A stretch of DNA of 5,396 nucleotides from Dehalococcoidales bacterium (GTDB taxonomy: Bacteria > Chloroflexota > Dehalococcoidia > Dehalococcoidales > ARS1013): NCBI GenBank assembly GCA_002690375.1, contig NZEH01000022.1, positions 1 to 5,396 on the forward strand, in the 5' to 3' direction. The first letter of the stretch is position 1, and every line of letters starts with the position of its first letter. The position numbers were made by a program, and so were the translations under genes. Shown one piece after another: positions 1-5,396 of the stretch. The notes beneath the pieces are model-generated. The model had not been told where the DNA came from. It did not search any database and was given only the letters and a program-made list of their open reading frames with translations.

Positions 1-81
1 ACAAAGGCCGGAAGCAATGAAGATAGTAAAGCCATATCTGCCCCATAAGCACCCGCCCAAAGGCGGTAAAGGCGCTGGGAA
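1..81 (+). repeat. 81-bp exact direct repeat, copy 1 (cut by window edge)
   Basis: This copy is identical base for base to 250-330, with an offset of 249 bp (83 codons), so it stays in the reading frame of the repeat protein. It encodes the end of the helical unit and the His/Pro/Lys/Gly-rich linker. The identity may continue to the left of the window. On the right it ends where the two copies encode GKD and GKE. Confidence 0.97.
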
Positions 82-370
82 GGACAGGGTTGCCCAGATT
101 TTAGGTATCCCTCAGGATGATTTAGAGGGCGCCTCCAAGCAGGCACGCCAGGAGATGAGGCAGGATGAAATTGATAAAGTGCTTAATGGAGCCGTTGAGA
201 AAGGGCTTATTACCGAAGGGGAGGCCATTGAAATTAAGGAGTGGATGGAACAAAGGCCGGAAGCAATGAAGATAGTAAAGCCATATCTGCCCCATAAGCA
301 CCCGCCCAAAGGCGGTAAAGGCGCTGGGAAAGAGCTGAATCTAGGAGACGACTCCAAGAAAGAAGGATAA
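2..370 (+). CDS. Repeat protein, DUF2680-like helical unit (3' end of gene, start outside window)
   Basis: The reading frame is open from the left edge to the TAA at 368-370, so the visible 122 residues are the C-terminal part of a longer protein. The ATG at 17 lies inside a repeat and is not a convincing start, because the same ATG recurs at 266. The visible protein is the tail of one unit (QRPEAMKIVKPYLPHKH, then a Lys/Gly-rich stretch), followed by a complete unit of about 83 residues. That unit has a predicted helical part with DRVAQILGIP, ARQEMRQDEIDKVL, then AVEKGLITEGEAIEIKEWMEQRPE, and ends in the same His/Pro/Lys/Gly-rich linker. The 'EKGxITexeAxxIkeW...RPE' pattern resembles the DUF2680-type small secreted proteins that I recall from Firmicutes and Chloroflexota; their function is unknown. 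Any signal peptide would lie upstream of the window. The protein ends in a charged tail (LGDDSKKEG). The family assignment is a resemblance only. The gene converges with queH. Confidence 0.75.
   Translation, partial: QRPEAMKIVKPYLPHKHPPKGGKGAGKDRVAQILGIPQDDLEGASKQARQEMRQDEIDKVLNGAVEKGLITEGEAIEIKEWMEQRPEAMKIVKPYLPHKHPPKGGKGAGKELNLGDDSKKEG
250..330 (+). repeat. 81-bp exact direct repeat, copy 2
   Basis: This is the second copy of the segment at 1-81, with no mismatch in 81 bases, including third codon positions. It is followed by the short C-terminal tail of the protein instead of another helical unit. Identity at silent positions points to recent tandem duplication or gene conversion. Confidence 0.97.
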
Positions 371-476
371 ATCTCTCCTTGATAGTTGGGATAGAGCCTT
401 CTCACCGAGGAATATTCTGTCCAATGTTACTTAGAGCGGTTAATTGATTTACCATTAGATATAATAGTTACAAGCT

Positions 477-506
477 AGAGAGCCTCAAGACGAGGCTCTC
501 TCTTTA
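477..506 (+). terminator. Intrinsic terminator after the repeat-protein gene
   Basis: A perfect 10-bp stem (AGAGAGCCTC at 477-486 with GAGGCTCTCT at 492-501) encloses a 5-nt loop and is followed by a T-rich tract (CTTTATTT). It lies 106 nt after the stop of the repeat-protein gene and 63 nt beyond the queH stop on the other strand. The T-rich side fits plus-strand termination. The opposite side is not T-rich, so use by queH is possible but less clear. The rest of 371-569 shows no gene that I can support. Confidence 0.85.
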
Positions 507-569
507 TTTAAGCCTCTGCCTAGAAACTGGCAATTTATAGTAAGGGGTTAGTTGTATAAGTCCACCCTG

Positions 570-1112
570 TCATTCTATCTTTACGCCAGTATGGCGCTCC
601 CACTTACTATAAACACAGCCACAGTACTGCTGGCGGTAAAGACCAAGCGGCTTGGTCATACGGCGACTATCCGAGTAACGTTTCCTAAGGTCAACATACA
701 GGAAGGCTATGCCGATTTCTTCAGCCAGTTCGTTACCAATTTCCCGCAAGAGGTCATGCTCCTGGTGAGGACTGATAAGTAAGCTGGTGGTAAAAGAGCT
801 AAAGTCGCACTTTAGAGCAATTTCAGCCGCCTTTTTAAGACGAAGCCGAAAGCAATACCGGCAGCGCTCGGCTTCATGCCCCGTTACCTGGCGGAAGTAG
901 TCTACCATGTCATAACCCTCAGCTATAATCAATGGAAAATCCATCCGCTCAGCCAAAGAGCGCATCGCTTCCAAGCGGTACTGGTACTCAGTATAGGGGT
1001 GAATATTGGAGTTATACCACAGGGCATTTGTTTTAAACCCCTGTCCTCGCCAGTAGTCAATGGTATAGGCAGTGCAGTGGGCGCAGCAGCAGTGGATTAG
1101 AACAGATTTCAC
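570..1112 (-). CDS. queH: Epoxyqueuosine reductase QueH (DUF208 family)
   Basis: QueH catalyses the last step of queuosine synthesis, the reduction of epoxyqueuosine to queuosine in the wobble position of tRNAs with GUN anticodons. It is a cobalamin-independent replacement for QueG and acts in the cytoplasm. The 180-residue protein has the family signatures in order: HCCCAHC (residues 7-13) near the N-terminus, YNSNIHPYTEY (33-43), RCRYCFRLRL (83-92), FTTSLLISPHQ (107-117), and a C-terminal RKRYSDSR..TK..GLYRQQYCGC (143-166). The N-terminal cysteines, C84/C87 and C164/C166 include the residues expected to hold the iron-sulfur cluster and the adjacent metal. Length is normal for the family. 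The start is GTG at 1112; an in-frame TAA lies four codons upstream, so the frame cannot extend much further, and the Cys motif falls at its usual distance from this start. No good Shine-Dalgarno sequence precedes it. It lies 153 bp downstream of ruvB. No other queuosine gene is visible. Confidence 0.94.
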   Translation of the reverse strand: MKSVLIHCCCAHCTAYTIDYWRGQGFKTNALWYNSNIHPYTEYQYRLEAMRSLAERMDFPLIIAEGYDMVDYFRQVTGHEAERCRYCFRLRLKKAAEIALKCDFSSFTTSLLISPHQEHDLLREIGNELAEEIGIAFLYVDLRKRYSDSRRMTKPLGLYRQQYCGCVYSKWERHTGVKIE

Positions 1113-1118
1113 TTTACA

Positions 1119-1148
1119 ATCTTAGCTCTATCACAAGCTATTTATCAA
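1119..1148 (-). promoter_or_regulatory. Weak candidate promoter for queH
   Basis: On the minus strand TTGATA (1148-1143) is followed after 18 nt by TAAGAT (1124-1119). The -35 match is good and the -10 match is 4 of 6. The expected transcription start would fall at or next to the GTG start codon at 1112, which would give a leaderless or nearly leaderless message. That fits the lack of a clear ribosome binding site. Such matches are common by chance, and co-transcription with ruvB is an equally good explanation. Confidence 0.2.
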
Positions 1149-1265
1149 GGCCCGCGCTTCCCCTTGCGTAACAGATGTTCGTCTTTCATTCAGAATGGCA
1201 TAAAACGAAGAGACCGCAATGATAGGGAAGATGATGTATAGGGGGCAAGGTAGATAAATAACTCT
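1131..1265 (-). other. Open frame of 44 codons directly after the ruvB stop, membrane-like, no normal start
   Basis: After the ruvB TAA (1268-1266) the same frame stays open for 44 codons to a TGA at 1133-1131. The conceptual product has a hydrophobic stretch (PLYIIFPIIAVSSFYAIL) followed by a polar tail (NERRTSVTQGEARALINSL), like the end of a small membrane protein. The frame contains no ATG or GTG, and its only TTG codons are within its last six codons, so it is not a normal gene as it stands. It could be a remnant of a gene lost between ruvB and queH, a gene with an unusual start, or chance; an open run of this length is not rare. I could not assign a family. Confidence 0.2.
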
Positions 1266-2288
1266 TTACCACAGGGTCGGCTGAGGTGGTTTTTCTTTGC
1301 TACCAGTCAGACCAAAGTGCTGATAAGCTAGTTGAGTAACTAATCGCCCACGAGGTGTCCGTTCCAGAAAACCTAGCTGCAGTAGATAGGGCTCATAGAC
1401 ATCCATAATAGTATCTGTCTCCTCACTGATAGAGGCAGCAATAGTCTCCAATCCCACCGGGCCACCACTGAACTTATCAATGATAGTATGGAGTAGTTTA
1501 TGGTCTACCTCATCCAGCCCAATAGTGTCAACCTCAAGCTGGGATAACGCCTCAACGGCCACAGGTTGGGTAGCTACACCGTCTGCCTTCACCTGAGCAT
1601 AGTCCCTGACTCGCTTGAGCAGTCGGTTAGCCACTCTAGGTGTACCCCTAGCCCGACAGGCAATCTCCCTAAGCCCTGCGGCTTCAGCCTCCACCCCAAG
1701 AATGGAAGCCGAGCGCAGGAGAATGGCTTCAATTGATGCTTGATCATAGAAATTGAAGCGATAGACAGCACCGAACCGGTCTCGGAGGGGTGGACTAAGA
1801 AGAGCGAAGCGAGTGGTAGCCCCAATCAGAGTACAAGCAGGCAGGTTCAATCGCAGACTCTTGGCACCAGGTCCCTTGCCGATGATAATATCAAGAGCCC
1901 CCTCTTCCATAGCCGGATACAGTATCTCCTCCACTGCCCGACTCAAGCGGTGGATTTCATCAATGAAGAGAATGTCCTGGCTACGCAGGTTAGTCAGGAT
2001 AGCCGCTAGGTCCCCGCTGCGCTCTATTGCCGGACCTGAGGTAACTCTGATATCAACCCCCATCTCAGCGGCTATTATATAAGCCAGGGTCGTCTTGCCC
2101 AGCCCAGGTGGACCATAGAGCAAAATATGATCCAACGCCTCACTCCTGCCTTTGGCGGCAGCAATGGCGATGCTTAGGTTTTCTTTTATCTTGGTCTGTC
2201 CGATAAAGCTACCAATACGCCGGGGGCGGAGGCTAGAATCAATCGATATATCTTCAGTACTGGGTTTACCCGAGATAATGCGCTCTAT
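1266..2288 (-). CDS. ruvB: Holliday junction branch migration helicase RuvB, apparent AUA start
   Basis: RuvB is the hexameric AAA+ motor that, with RuvA, drives branch migration of Holliday junctions in recombinational repair. From an AUA at 2288 the product is 340 residues, the usual family length. Visible features are the conserved N-terminal segment ([12 protein letters not shown]... [12 protein letters not shown], residues 2-31), Walker A GPPGLGKT (59-66), Walker B with DEIH (110-113), sensor 1 IGATTR (155-160), arginine-finger region LRDRFG (168-173), sensor 2 region [11 protein letters not shown] (214-224), and the C-terminal winged-helix domain ending in [16 protein letters not shown]. 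Between the in-frame TGA at 2297-2295 and codon 52 there is no ATG, GTG or TTG. The first such codon, TTG at 2135, would remove 51 conserved residues, so the AUA nine bases after a strong Shine-Dalgarno sequence is the best start. ruvA and ruvC are not in the window. Confidence 0.97.
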   Translation of the reverse strand: MERIISGKPSTEDISIDSSLRPRRIGSFIGQTKIKENLSIAIAAAKGRSEALDHILLYGPPGLGKTTLAYIIAAEMGVDIRVTSGPAIERSGDLAAILTNLRSQDILFIDEIHRLSRAVEEILYPAMEEGALDIIIGKGPGAKSLRLNLPACTLIGATTRFALLSPPLRDRFGAVYRFNFYDQASIEAILLRSASILGVEAEAAGLREIACRARGTPRVANRLLKRVRDYAQVKADGVATQPVAVEALSQLEVDTIGLDEVDHKLLHTIIDKFSGGPVGLETIAASISEETDTIMDVYEPYLLQLGFLERTPRGRLVTQLAYQHFGLTGSKEKPPQPTLW

Positions 2289-2293
2289 TGTAT

Positions 2294-2303
2294 CTCACCC
2301 CCT
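2294..2303 (-). promoter_or_regulatory. Strong Shine-Dalgarno sequence deciding the ruvB start
   Basis: The minus strand reads AGGGGGTGAG, one mismatch from the ideal AGGAGGTGA. Its AGGGGG core ends nine bases before the AUA at 2288-2286. The TGA inside this element is in frame with ruvB, so the coding region cannot begin further upstream. This places initiation at the AUA codon, or at the less well spaced AUU four codons in. Confidence 0.85.
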
Positions 2304-2313
2304 AGATATTATT

Positions 2314-2346
2314 AGATAAAACAAAAGGGGCTTTGTCCCTATATCT
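2314..2346 (-). promoter_or_regulatory. Imperfect stem-loop in the ruvB leader
   Basis: On the minus strand AGATA (2346-2342) can pair with TATCT (2318-2314), and inside it ACAAA (2336-2332) can pair with TTTGT (2325-2321). In an alternative fold, CCCCT (2330-2326) could pair with AGGGG of the Shine-Dalgarno sequence (2303-2299). Every stem is short (5 bp), so regulatory function is a guess. Confidence 0.2.
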
Positions 2347-2359
2347 GTATTCTCTGGCT

Positions 2360-2368
2360 ATTATATCA
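2360..2368 (-). promoter_or_regulatory. Extended -10 promoter for ruvB
   Basis: The minus strand reads TGATATAAT: a perfect TATAAT (2365-2360) with TG one base upstream, the extended -10 pattern of sigma-70-type promoters. No good -35 box is seen 16-18 nt upstream, which is typical of extended -10 promoters. It sits between the rpoC terminator and the ruvB Shine-Dalgarno sequence and would give a leader of roughly 65 nt. Confidence 0.6.
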
Positions 2369-2399
2369 CATCTTCACCCGAGCTAGGATAAATCTGAGC

Positions 2400-2435
2400 A
2401 ATAAAGTAGAGCCGCCCTATTAGCCCAGACGGCTC
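2400..2435 (-). terminator. Probable intrinsic terminator after rpoC
   Basis: On the minus strand GAGCCGTCT (2435-2427) pairs with GGGCGGCTC (2417-2409). The stem is 9 bp including two G-T wobbles, with a 9-nt loop, and is followed by TACTTTATT. It begins 58 nt after the rpoC stop and just upstream of the ruvB promoter, the expected place. The T tract is interrupted, so some read-through is likely. Confidence 0.6.
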
Positions 2436-2493
2436 CAATTACCTAAAAGCAATCAAACCACGACTTAAGAAAGCTTAGATTTCCGACTTCTCC

Positions 2494-5396
2494 TTATTGT
2501 TCCGTCGGTGGTGCCTCCTCTGAAACCAATTCAGGCACCTTTTCTTCTGATGTCTCCTCTGATACCAACTCAGGTGCCTTTTCCTCTGATGTCTCCTCTG
2601 ATACCAACTCAGGTACCTTTTCCTCTGATGTCTCCTCTGATACCAACTCAGGTACCTTTTCCTCTGATATCTCCTCTGGCGCCTCCTTACAAGCCTTGCA
2701 CTGGGCAGGAATTAGCTTACCAATGATTACATTTTCCTTAAGCCCGATAAGTCTATCTGACTTTCCATAAACTGAGGCATCGGTAAGCACTCTGGTTGTC
2801 TCTTGGAAAGAAGCCGCTGCCAGCCAACTATTAGTGCTTAAAGAGGCTCTGGTTATACCCAGGAGTACAGTATGGGCAGTGGCTGCATTGCCCCCTTCAG
2901 CCAACACCTTAGCATTTTTTTCCTCATAATCGAACTTGTCTATCAGCTCTCCGGGCACTAGGTCAGTATCACCTGAAGAATCAATGCGCGCCTTAGCCAA
3001 CATTTGACGGACGATGACCTCAATGTGCTTATCATTTATGTGTACCCCCTGAGAGCAATATACCTTCTGCACTTCCTCTACTAAGTATCGCTGAACTGCC
3101 TCCTTCCCCAAAATACTCAGAATATCCCGCGGGTTCACCGAGCCATCAGTAAGTCGATCCCCTGCCTTTACCATATCTCCGGTTTGAACACGGATATGGA
3201 TGGCTGCCGGGACAGTATACTCTCGCTCCTCCGTCTCTTCATATTTGATAAAGAGCTGTCTATCAGAAATAGTTATTTCACCATCTGAACGAGCCAGAAT
3301 AGGCTGGCCTTCAGTACGAGCTACTGACGAAGACGAAGCTTTTTTCTTAGGCTTAGGCGCTGGACTGGCCAGTACAGTGCCAATATTCACCCACTGGCCG
3401 CTATCCACCATCACCTGCCAGCCGGGCAGCAGCGGATATTCATCATAAAAGACGTCAGTAGTGGTAATCTTAATACGTCTCCCCTCTTCATTTTCTACCA
3501 CTTCAGCCACACCGTCTATTTCTGATATTATCGCTTGAACCTTGGGTGGTCTTGCCTCAAAAAGTTCTTCTACTCTAGGCAAGCCGCTGGTGATATCAAG
3601 CCCGACCACGCCACCGGTATGGAAGGTGCGTAGTGTTAGCTGAGTGCCTGGCTCACCAATGCTCTGGGCAGCAACTATACCTACCGCTGTGTTGAGGTCA
3701 ACTAAATGGCCACGGGAAATGTCTTGTCCATAGCACCATTGGCAGATACCCTGCCTAGACTGACAGCTAATGGGGGACCTAACATGAACCCTGGTAAGCC
3801 CAGCGGCCATGATTTTACTCGCCTTCTCCTCATCAATCTCTTCATTGCGGAAAATGATGGTTTCCCCAGTGCTGGGATTAACCAATTCACTAGCTGCCAA
3901 CCGACCTGTTATTCGGGCAGCGAGTGATGGTAGCAGTCCCTTTTCTTGAGGTTCAGAGAGCCATATCCCTTCGATAGTGCCGCAGTCCTCTGCAAGGATA
4001 ATCACCTCTTGGGTAACATCAATGAGGCGTCTAGTGAGATAACCGCTACCCGATGTCCGAAGTGCTGTATCCGCTAGTCCCTTGCGGGCACCATGGGTTG
4101 AAATAAAGTATTCCATGGCACTCAAGCCTTCACGGAGGCTTGACTTGATGGGAAAGTCAATTATTTTACCTGCCGGATTAGTCATCAGACCCCGCATACC
4201 AGCCAGCTGCCTAATTTGGGAAATGTTCCCCTTAGCCCCTGATGTTGCCATCATGTAGATACTACCGTCTTTATCAAGGGACTCAGATATGGCAGTGGTA
4301 ATCCGGTCGGTAGTGTCCGTCCATACTTCTATGACACCATTATATCTTTCATCCTCAGTGATTAAACCACGCTGAAATTGACTTCCAATAATGGTTGTCC
4401 TTTCCTCAGCTTCTTCCAGTAATTTCTGCTTTGCTGCGGGAACCTCAACATCACTCATAGCAATCGTAAGTCCCGATTTAGTGGCGTAACGGAAACCTAG
4501 CTCCTTTAAGCCATCTAATACCACCGCCTTATCCTCATTATTAGCTAGTAGTTTATAGCAATCGATTATTACTTGCTTTAAGCTTGACTTGTCCATTGCT
4601 TTGTTATAGAAGCCTAGCTCTGAAGGTAAAACCTCGTTAAAGATGATACGCCCAACGCTAGTTTTTATTCTTTGCCCCTCTTGTTGCCAGATCTCAATCT
4701 CAGCTCTTAAGTCAACAGCAGCGAGTTCATAGCCAAGCCTTGCTTCTTCAAAGCTGCCAAAGACACTGCCTTCCCCCTTAACTTCAGGCCTGATAGTAGT
4801 CAAGTAGTAGCACCCGAAAACCATATCCAGAGTCGGCATCACCACTGGCTCACCACAGCTCGGCAGCAACATATTGTGGATACTGAGCATCATCTCCCTA
4901 GCTTCCTTGACCGCCATCCGAGACAAGGGGACATGAGCTGCCATCTGGTCACCATCAAAGTCGGCATTAAAGGCAGCACATACTAGAGGATGTAACTGAA
5001 TGGCGCTACCATCAATCAACACCGGTTCAAAGGCTTGGATACTAAGTCGATGCAGGGTTGGCGCCCGGTTGAGCAATACCGGCCGCTCCTTAACAACCTC
5101 CTCTAGGATGTCATAAACCTCTGGCTTAGCCCTCTCTACCAGACGGCGAGCACTCTTAATATTATGGGCTAACCCATCCACCACCAGTCGGTGCATAATA
5201 AAGGGCTTAAACAGTTCCAGAGCCATCCGTCGAGGCAACCCACACTGATGAAGCTCAAGCTCCGGGCCAACAACAATGACCGAGCGCCCGCTATAGTCAA
5301 CCCGCTTACCCAGCAGATTCTGGCGGAAGCGACCCTGCTTACCCCGTAGCATATCTGACAGCGACTTCGCTTTATGGTCACCGCTGATAGAAACGG
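2494..5396 (-). CDS. rpoC: RNA polymerase beta' subunit RpoC (N-terminus beyond window)
   Basis: RpoC forms one jaw of the bacterial RNA polymerase core and carries the catalytic magnesium. The visible 966 residues begin 14 codons before [18 protein letters not shown], which matches about residue 310 of E. coli RpoC, so roughly the first 300 residues lie outside. In visible numbering: the catalytic NADFDGD loop is at 143-149, the [16 protein letters not shown] region at 430-445, the second zinc site uses C471, C544, C551 and C554 (all four present), and the trigger helix [13 protein letters not shown] spans 583-595. No long trigger-loop insertion follows, unlike in E. coli. Two barrel-type hairpins ([13 protein letters not shown] and [13 protein letters not shown]) flank a basic, Ser-rich linker. 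The conserved end ([19 protein letters not shown]... [14 protein letters not shown]) is followed by CKAC and an acidic tail of four 13-residue repeats. The ATG at 5352 is an internal methionine. Confidence 0.98.
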   Translation of the reverse strand, partial: VSISGDHKAKSLSDMLRGKQGRFRQNLLGKRVDYSGRSVIVVGPELELHQCGLPRRMALELFKPFIMHRLVVDGLAHNIKSARRLVERAKPEVYDILEEVVKERPVLLNRAPTLHRLSIQAFEPVLIDGSAIQLHPLVCAAFNADFDGDQMAAHVPLSRMAVKEAREMMLSIHNMLLPSCGEPVVMPTLDMVFGCYYLTTIRPEVKGEGSVFGSFEEARLGYELAAVDLRAEIEIWQQEGQRIKTSVGRIIFNEVLPSELGFYNKAMDKSSLKQVIIDCYKLLANNEDKAVVLDGLKELGFRYATKSGLTIAMSDVEVPAAKQKLLEEAEERTTIIGSQFQRGLITEDERYNGVIEVWTDTTDRITTAISESLDKDGSIYMMATSGAKGNISQIRQLAGMRGLMTNPAGKIIDFPIKSSLREGLSAMEYFISTHGARKGLADTALRTSGSGYLTRRLIDVTQEVIILAEDCGTIEGIWLSEPQEKGLLPSLAARITGRLAASELVNPSTGETIIFRNEEIDEEKASKIMAAGLTRVHVRSPISCQSRQGICQWCYGQDISRGHLVDLNTAVGIVAAQSIGEPGTQLTLRTFHTGGVVGLDITSGLPRVEELFEARPPKVQAIISEIDGVAEVVENEEGRRIKITTTDVFYDEYPLLPGWQVMVDSGQWVNIGTVLASPAPKPKKKASSSSVARTEGQPILARSDGEITISDRQLFIKYEETEEREYTVPAAIHIRVQTGDMVKAGDRLTDGSVNPRDILSILGKEAVQRYLVEEVQKVYCSQGVHINDKHIEVIVRQMLAKARIDSSGDTDLVPGELIDKFDYEEKNAKVLAEGGNAATAHTVLLGITRASLSTNSWLAAASFQETTRVLTDASVYGKSDRLIGLKENVIIGKLIPAQCKACKEAPEEISEEKVPELVSEETSEEKVPELVSEETSEEKAPELVSEETSEEKVPELVSEEAPPTEQ
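2512..2667 (-). repeat. 4 x 39-bp tandem repeat encoding the RpoC acidic tail
   Basis: There are four in-frame 39-bp units, each encoding a version of [13 protein letters not shown]. In transcription order, units 1 (2667-2629) and 2 (2628-2590) are identical in DNA, unit 3 (2589-2551) differs by one base (Val to Ala), and unit 4 (2550-2512) has several changes. A partial copy (EEI) precedes unit 1. The repeat is Glu-rich, probably disordered, and lies wholly after the conserved end of RpoC. Confidence 0.97.

Noticed and set aside
112..405. A 97-residue minus-strand frame across the repeat-protein gene.
   Set aside because: It is antisense to a clear coding frame, has no family resemblance, and mirrors the repeat of the real gene.
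460..465. A perfect plus-strand TATAAT just upstream of the terminator at 477-506, suggesting a tiny RNA.
   Set aside because: No -35 box or extended -10 TG is present, the region is AT-rich, and transcription would meet the terminator within a few bases.
552..1100. Two plus-strand frames (552-782 and 876-1100) that could be read as small proteins.
   Set aside because: Both are antisense to queH, whose conserved motifs span the whole interval.
1589..2082. Several frames of 78-89 residues on both strands inside ruvB.
   Set aside because: They overlap a fully conserved RuvB frame and show no recognisable domains.
1266..2135. ruvB starting at the TTG at 2135 (289 residues).
   Set aside because: This would remove 51 conserved N-terminal residues and begin only seven residues before Walker A, with no ribosome binding site to support it.
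2304..2319. Direct repeat TATCTA-ATAA-TATCTA just upstream of the ruvB Shine-Dalgarno sequence, spaced about one helical turn, as a possible operator.
   Set aside because: The hexamers are short and AT-rich and lie well downstream of the predicted promoter; there is no supporting evidence.
2508..2726. A plus-strand frame with Pro-rich repeats ([13 protein letters not shown]).
   Set aside because: It is the antisense reading of the 39-bp repeat in rpoC; the repeat appearance is inherited from the real gene.

Overview
This window most likely comes from a bacterium of the Chloroflexota, probably Dehalococcoidia or a close relative. The evidence is the style of the RuvB and RpoC proteins, an RpoC without the large proteobacterial trigger-loop insertion, and a repeat protein of the 'EKGLITEGEA..IKEW...RPE' type that I associate with that group. 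The assignment rests on remembered family resemblance and was not tested by a search.

Layout, left to right. Positions 2-370 (+ strand) hold the 3' end of a gene for a repeat protein with an approximately 83-residue unit; its start lies outside the window. A strong hairpin terminator at 477-506 follows. The remaining genes are all on the minus strand and are transcribed from right to left: rpoC (2494 to beyond 5396, N-terminus missing), ruvB (1266-2288) and queH (570-1112). The first gene and queH therefore converge on the terminator region.

The rpoC-ruvB gap (2289-2493) contains, in transcription order, a probable rpoC terminator, an extended -10 promoter, a leader of about 65 nt and a very strong Shine-Dalgarno sequence. 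ruvB therefore probably has its own promoter. queH follows ruvB after 153 bp. It could be co-transcribed with ruvB or use a weak promoter of its own.

The three minus-strand genes are housekeeping genes for transcription (RNA polymerase beta'), Holliday-junction branch migration and tRNA queuosine modification. They do not form one pathway. I see no mobile element, CRISPR array, tRNA or rRNA, and no clear candidate for an entirely new system.

The points worth a second look are these. ruvB has no ATG, GTG or TTG codon upstream of its Walker A motif and appears to start at AUA. RpoC ends in a 4 x 13-residue acidic tandem repeat added after the conserved C-terminus. The repeat protein contains two copies of an 81-bp segment identical at the DNA level. 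An open frame with a membrane-like segment fills most of the ruvB-queH gap.
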